Assembly (NCBI RefSeq): GCF_000006405.1 | Contig: NW_003217015.1 | Span: forward strand, 609,621-673,620 | Direction: 5' to 3' | Length of the DNA stretch: 64,000 bases | Source of the DNA: Perkinsus marinus ATCC 50983 | Taxonomy: Eukaryota; Perkinsozoa; Perkinsida; Perkinsidae | Shown: positions 58,543-64,000 of the stretch, piece after piece | How the letters are laid out: every line of letters starts with the position of its first letter | How positions within the stretch are numbered: position 1 is the first letter of the stretch | Notes under the pieces: model-generated | The model's input: only the letters and a program-made list of their open reading frames with translations | What the model was told of the DNA's origin: nothing | Databases searched by the model: none | Position numbers and translations under genes: made by a program

Positions 58543-61500
58543 ATGGGTGATCGCGACTCTCTACGTGGTCAGATAGAGATCGATGAGATCCCGACCAGAG
58601 ACTTCCGTGCCGACTTGGCGAGTGCTATTAGGCAGAATAGGAGCACAAATTATGTCAAGGGTAGAGCCAATGACGATGCCTTGGCTGCACACGGGTGCTT
58701 ATTCAGAAATCCTCCAAGAATGGTCGTTGACAAGTTCAACTCTATCAGCAATAGGGGACGGGCTGGGCTTACCCCGTGATATTTCCAACACGGGTGGCAC
58801 CCTCGACCTCAACAGTGAAGATGCTTCCACTGGTCTGACTGCCATTCAAGAGGCTGCGGCAATGGGGCAGAGGGATACGGTGAGCTGGAATGGTTCCCGA
58901 CTTTGATCGGGAGCTCTGCCTCGGGTGTGCTGATGAAGGAGAATTTTCTTCTTGTCACTTTTACTGCGGCCTTCTGCTACGGCATCTAGCAGTCCCTTTT
59001 ACTTCGCCTCGCCTGTGGTCAGGTTCGATTGCTTCTGCAGTATCCTGGCGTTGATATCGATGCTCGGACGGCGAGCGGGGAGACAGCTGCGTACATGGTC
59101 ATACCACACCGCTGTGACATCCTACCACTACTTGTTGATGCTGGTGCTAGTCCAGTCGAAGGTTGGAGGTAGGTGACTTCGTCTAACCTGTGAAGATCAT
59201 AGGGATGCTTGCTACGCTCAGGTGGCGGAAGTCCCCTTTAGAGAAAGCAGTGGAGCATGGCGCCTTAGACTGTCTACAGCTGCTCTCACGAAGGAGTACA
59301 CAGTTCATCAACGATGCTGACGAGTTAACCGAGATGATCTGGGAGCCCGAGATTGGGTCAACTCTGTCTCACGACGGGTAGTAAATCGACTGATATCAAC
59401 TACTCTGTGTGGTGCTGCAATGTCATTATCAGCTACGTGGAATTCAAAGTTAATGTGATGCGGAAAGCTAGCGGGCCGAGTACTATAGAAAGCAAGAAGC
59501 GTGAGTTGTGCTCGACCACCCAGGGAGTGTTTCGACCAACTCCATCAGGTTTGGCTGTACTACGTTACTTACACTTTGTTAATTTCGACTCATTTGCCGT
59601 GGACTTCACCTGGGGGGTCCTCATCACGGTAATGTGTCTATCTTGCTTCGGTCTCTGCTGCTTCCTCCTCTATCACTTGGTCGTATGGGGACCACTCGAT
59701 AGGAGGAGGCCTTTCGACGTGTGGTGTCTTTTGGGCCTGGGAGATCCTCTCGAGTAAGCGTTCAATCATTCACGAGGACGTCTACTTGTGTTCGCCCTTT
59801 AGTGTTAGTCTCAACAGCTCTAGAGCTGCACTTCTGCCTGACAGCGCACCGTCAACAGCCCGGCACAAACCCAGGATAGGGTTGGAGGAGGCACAGTCTG
59901 GCGAGATGAGCTTGAGTTCCCTTTGCACTGTGGCTACCATGAAGAACATCACTTGGCTGAACATCTTTGTGAGTTGGCAGGGGTCAGAAGAGTCTAGTGA
60001 GTCACTACGTCTGAGATCATCATCGAGTAGTTGGACTAAGAGCACGCGGTGCATGCAGGTGAAAATTCCGAGTGTTTATGTTCCTCCAGGAGACATGGAC
60101 GACTTCTTTTCTCCTCACGAGAGTAAGTCTGGCGTGCGCGAGGATCTCCACAATGGGGATCACTCGCTGACTATGCCATGATTTTCATATGGGTTCGTGC
60201 GAAGAGCCATTCGGTGGTTGATAAACTCTCTTCAGCTTTACAAGACCGCCTTGATAACATCGAGGATCGTCGGATGTTGGTCCGAGTGATCCACTATATG
60301 GAGGTGGTACTACGGTGTAGTGCACTGATAGGATCAGTTGTATGGGTGAGGCAGTGTCCCTGGACAGTGGTGATGGAGCCCTATGGTGCTCAGATGGGCT
60401 GTATTACTGATCGACCGGCCCTTGCGGCATTTTTGGTCGCAGCGGCCGGTATACGGATCTTGGTCACCTTCTGTCTGGCGAGCCAGTGAGTCTAGGTGTG
60501 CCCGTATGAGTTGAGATAGCCTGTTGTCGCAGGTCTAGTGAGGCACACCTCCTCGCAGCATTCGGTCGAGGCAGGGAGAAGTCGATTGAGAGTGATATAC
60601 GGCTCGTGATAGAGTCTTTGGAGGACGTGGAGGAAGCAACCCTATTATCATCAGCATTAGCAGCTAGGGAGAAGGTGCGGTATCAGCACACTTAGGGTAT
60701 TCCTATCACGGCTTACTACTCAGGCTCGGACCTGGCTCATGGCGTTCTACTCCCGAGGGTACTGCTATCCGAGGCATTTGTCGCTCCTGCTACCTCTGGT
60801 TGTGGTCCTTATAGCCTCAGTGATTGCAGTGAGTGGCCGATGCTCTGTTGTGGTCACGGTGGAGCTGTTATCAGGTAGCATTCTCTGTTCACGGCCAGGG
60901 GCTCAGTCTTGGTATATTTCCTGCAGTGTGAGTGGATATGTCCAGTGATTTGTATCGACTCGCCCATGTATAGGTATAGAACCAGTGAATCCCCAGTGGT
61001 TATCTTTGGTCGGGCTGGCACTCTAGTGCGCTACTCGGCGGTCTGGATGGAAACTCTATTCATTATCGTTGCCGCTGAAATCCTGTAAGGGCCAGTGATC
61101 CTTGCTGTACAATGTGATATGATGCTATCGAACTCCATTGCCTTCATCGTCGAACACAATTAATAATGCTGACAATATCATTACTAATAGTAGTCTATTC
61201 GATTCAACCCATACGGCTTATAGAAACTGAACAGCTTCGTTGCTAGAGTGATCCGATGCATTGGTAGGTTCAACATCTGCAGCAGTTTTGTTGTGGGCAT
61301 AGCGGCGGTACAGGCCCGCCTGGACGGCCAGAGGTCAGTTGGTGTGCTTTTGGGGAGGGTGGGAATAGCAGTCAGGTATTTCCGCGATACTTTCTCCTTC
61401 ACGAGGAGTCAGCCTGTAGAGGTGGATGGACACTGCAAAGGTACTCGTGTCATTGTTACAGGACCTATCTGTATGCTTTGCAGTTTGTGTTGCTTTCGTC

Positions 61501-62690
61501 GACCAAGTCTCGGCCGATCAGTGGAGACTGCTGCGGTGTCCACTGGGCTATATCTACTTGATGTGGCTGGTGGGCAACCCGCGTCCCTTTCAATGGTACC
61601 CTCGTGTGTTCAGGTGACCCTTAGCGCCGCGACCGCATTCAACTCGGCACTGGCTTGTGAAGAGCTTCCTCTGATCTTGCACTACTATACTAATAGCGTC
61701 GCTATGTGCCTATGGTGGGCGTTGCCAGTGACAATAGGTGCGCCAGCGTGGCTGATTCGTGTGTGAGGCTGGTGATAGGTGCACTGTGGCTTTTGGGTAC
61801 TGCAGCGCAGTCGAACGCCCTCTCGTCGCGGCAGGGTGACCAAGGGCAGCTCTGTCTCCCCGTGATGGGCATCGTGACGTGGCCGATGACGATATTGTCG
61901 TTTTTGATAGCGACTTCAAGCTATGGGCTTCAGATTTATATACTCTATTTTACTACCATCGGAAAAGAGATGGTTTTACTCTAGTTGTGATTCACACTTC
62001 CGTCGTCGCTAATGCGCGACGATCCGGCAATCCGGACAAGGTTGTTCACCATGATACTTACATGGCCGTTGTTGTTGAGAGGAGTTGTGTTAGAACAGTA
62101 TGTGATGGTACTGCTCGCAGCGATCGGGTCATTTGATGTAATCAGACTGCAGCAGCCTCATTGTGATGGAGTGACCAGTGATTGATGTCTCCACTCAATA
62201 GCGAATGATTTAGGGTGTAGGTCATTCGAGATGGGGCACTAACGTGTTGATTTGTTCGCGGACTGTTGGCTCTAATTGCCTACAAGTTCTACACGATCCA
62301 TCAGGGTCAGTTGGTTGTTGATCGTTTGTCGTTTGAGTATAGGATTCTGACTCCTATCTCGCGGAAATACATTCGTCGAGAACTAAGAATGTGCGTCAGT
62401 CGTGACCTTCATCATGTCACCATCATTTATATCTTAAAGGTCCTCCCGCTGTCGGTGGCTCTCACAGTGAGCGTGGGCGCAGTACCTTGAGACCAGGGTG
62501 ACATCGATAAAGGACATTCCTTGGTGGGACTTCTCCAGAATGCTCGCCTGGTTGCGTCTGCCGCTTCTGAGTTTCTTATGAGGCGAATGAACTCACTGGA
62601 TGACATGACTGTAAGCTGACCTGAGGTAGCTTTTCCACGCCACTTGTTGGCGGCTTCGGTCCACTCGAGGATCAGGAACAAAGTCTACTC
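58543..62690 (+). CDS. Ankyrin-repeat protein with multiple membrane spans
   Basis: The first exons join in phase: 58543-58660, 58707-58879, and one from 59023 to about 59165. The N-terminal region has ankyrin-like units: LTAIQEAAAMGQRDT, VRLLLQYPGVDIDARTASG, ILPLLVDAGASP and SPLEKAVEHGALDCLQLL. From about 59590 several hydrophobic spans follow, e.g. WGVLITVMCLSCFGLCCFLL, LSLLLPLVVVLIASVIAV (about 60780) and spans near 60430, 61700 and 61900. Soluble loops lie between, and an apparent end exon includes VGLLQNARLVASAASEFLM with a stop near 62687. Ankyrin plus membrane spans recalls TRP-type channels or ankyrin-linked transporters, but no pore or signature motif was recognised, so I leave the function open. 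The exon structure after 59.2 kb is unresolved, and two genes are possible. Confidence 0.5.
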
Positions 62691-63261
62691 TAACCGAGGT
62701 TTGGTGGAAGATGCTAATTTTCAAGAGAACAATTGCATGTGAGTATCACGTGGATATCCTCGAGCATGTCTCAAATCACGATTACCTCATCTCCGAAGTC
62801 GTTTTTTGTTTGTGTTCACGATGGACTCTTGAACGCACCAAGGGGTCGAATAAGCAAAGCTTGGTATTTCAGCTCGGAGTGCTCCAGTTGTCCAGGAGTT
62901 ACAGATTCGCACTAAATTGAACTTAGAAAATTTTGCATGAAAAGGGTATGTCTCGTATTCAATGATAAATCGCGATGAACTTACTTTGCTGCCTCCTTCC
63001 GAAAAATCAAGCGCAGATACTATTTATTCAAGGCTAATGAGGGAGCGATGAGATGGACGATTGTTAGAAGGACTCCATCATGTTCCCTACACTCAGTTTA
63101 CTGTATAATATGGCCCCCATGTCAACGACTAGGAACTCAAAACAGCCGTGAATTCGAGAGTCGTTCCTCCATTCATTAGTTCACGGTCTTTTCGAAAACT
63201 TGGAGTCGCGAAAATAACAGTCGATGGAATTCGACATAATTTTACTTGTAGAGGACGGGGA
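62691..63261. other. Convergent intergenic region
   Basis: Between the ankyrin/membrane gene (+) and the methyltransferase gene (-). Short frames only. The final methyltransferase exon may extend into this stretch. Confidence 0.35.
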
Positions 63262-64000
63262 TCAGCGCCTCACTATGCTCATAGTACTCGCATCCCTGAG
63301 AGATGCACTTACAATGCAGTTAACGTATACTCTGGGAATCCCCACTTGATCGGGAGTGACAGGGAAGATGCGAATGGGCTTGATACCGGCATCGTTGAAT
63401 CCACATGCACGAACATGTGGTAGCTGTGTCTTTTCCCAGAGCTCTTGCCAAGATTCGTACTCACCTACGATGAAACTCTGTACAACAGCACCATTTGGTG
63501 ATATATGTATACCTTTCAATACACCAATAGACGTCAGATTGCAGTAGGTGAGAACTCCTCCGGGTTTGAGCACTCTGTAGGCCTAAAACGGTTGAAGGTC
63601 GCATGGGAGTTATTGGGATCGTCAACCTCCTTAATGAACTTGAATTGATGTGTATGTTGCTCATCTTTATCATGGGGATAAGTGTCGTAGAGGACGCCGT
63701 CGATACTGTTGTCAGGTAGCGTCGCAACAACCTCACGGGCGAGGCCCAGCATAGGTGTTACTTTATGTGGGGCCTTCGATGCGAATGCCTGAGTGACAAG
63801 AGATAGACCACTACCCGCATCACGACGATTATATACCTCTAACCGCTTGAAAACATCCTTATTGGCTTCTATGATGATATGCTCATCGATGTCATGCTTC
63901 TGTACAGCACTTGCCGACAGTCCGAGCCCGAAACCAAGCTCGAGGACTCTGCCACCGTTAGAAGTAGCTATCTCCGCGAGGGCGTCCATGTACGGCGCCT
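63262..64000 (-). CDS. GAMT: Guanidinoacetate N-methyltransferase-like enzyme, 5' end missing
   Basis: SAM-dependent methyltransferase; GAMT makes creatine from guanidinoacetate in the cytosol. Exons 64000-63627, 63582-63513 and from 63464 join in phase. The window edge removes the N-terminus; the first visible residues APYMDALAEIA match the family region just before motif I. Motif I is GGRVLELGFGLGLSA. DEHIIIEANKDVFKRL follows (the acidic residue that would bind SAM ribose), then DGVLYDTYPHDK and HTHQFKFIKE, both hallmark GAMT segments, and LKPGGVLTYCNLTS. The C-terminal part after PVTPDQ does not match the family end well; the stop at 63262 assumes no further splicing. RMT2-type arginine methyltransferases share this fold, but the DTYP and HQF motifs favour GAMT. 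Confidence 0.85.

Noticed and set aside
1-64000. CRISPR arrays, bacterial operons or riboswitches
   Set aside because: No regularly spaced repeats and no bacterial gene organisation; the sequence is clearly eukaryotic with spliceosomal introns.

Overview
The window reads as nuclear DNA of an intron-dense protist. Coding regions are broken by many short GT-AG introns (about 30 to 75 bases, a few of 250 to 500), TAA, TAG and TGA all act as stops, and the gene content (COPII coat, Rab11, human-like one-chain FGAM synthase, membrane-anchored pepsin-like protein) is eukaryotic. An alveolate such as Perkinsus is my best guess from gene style, but nothing here proves it. Exon models were built by hand from splice signals, reading phase and family alignment recalled from memory, so boundaries are predictions.

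Layout. 1-63: last exon of an unseen gene. 866-2443 (+): paraoxonase-like lactonase/arylesterase. 3118-6511 (-): secreted cysteine-rich protein. 7570-8262 (+): small secreted protein with a nuclear-localisation-like basic patch. 9352-9949 (+) and 10064-10593 (-): two weak gene models. 11806-31842 (+): one giant armadillo/HEAT-repeat protein with an embedded PDZ domain and a 5.1-kb uninterrupted exon. 32426-37427 (-): complete 12-exon FGAM synthase of de novo purine synthesis. 37907-37980: tRNA-Arg(TCT). 38243-40394 (-): membrane-anchored pepsin-like protein whose catalytic motifs look lost. 40483-46318: repeat island with long hairpins, two pairs of identical direct repeats, a degraded gag-like reading frame and an internally duplicated RT-like fragment, ending 52 bases from tRNA-Ser(GCT). 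46550-48149 (-): protein with three MazG/dCTP-pyrophosphatase-like units. 48661-50439 (-): phosphoglycolate-phosphatase-type HAD enzyme. 51066-56275 (-): Sec24. 56571-58075 (-): Rab11-like GTPase. 58543 to about 62690 (+): ankyrin plus multi-membrane-span protein. 63262-64000 (-): guanidinoacetate-methyltransferase-like enzyme, cut by the window edge.

Genes do not form a pathway cluster; neighbours are functionally unrelated, except that Sec24 and Rab11 both serve membrane traffic. The most striking shared structure is a dispersed element of about 180 to 200 bases with terminal inverted repeats. Four diverged copies were found and every one lies in an intron of a different gene (giant ARM/PDZ gene, FGAM synthase, Sec24, Rab11). 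In two of them the end of the inverted repeat is itself the 3' splice site, which is what an introner-like, intron-generating transposon would look like.
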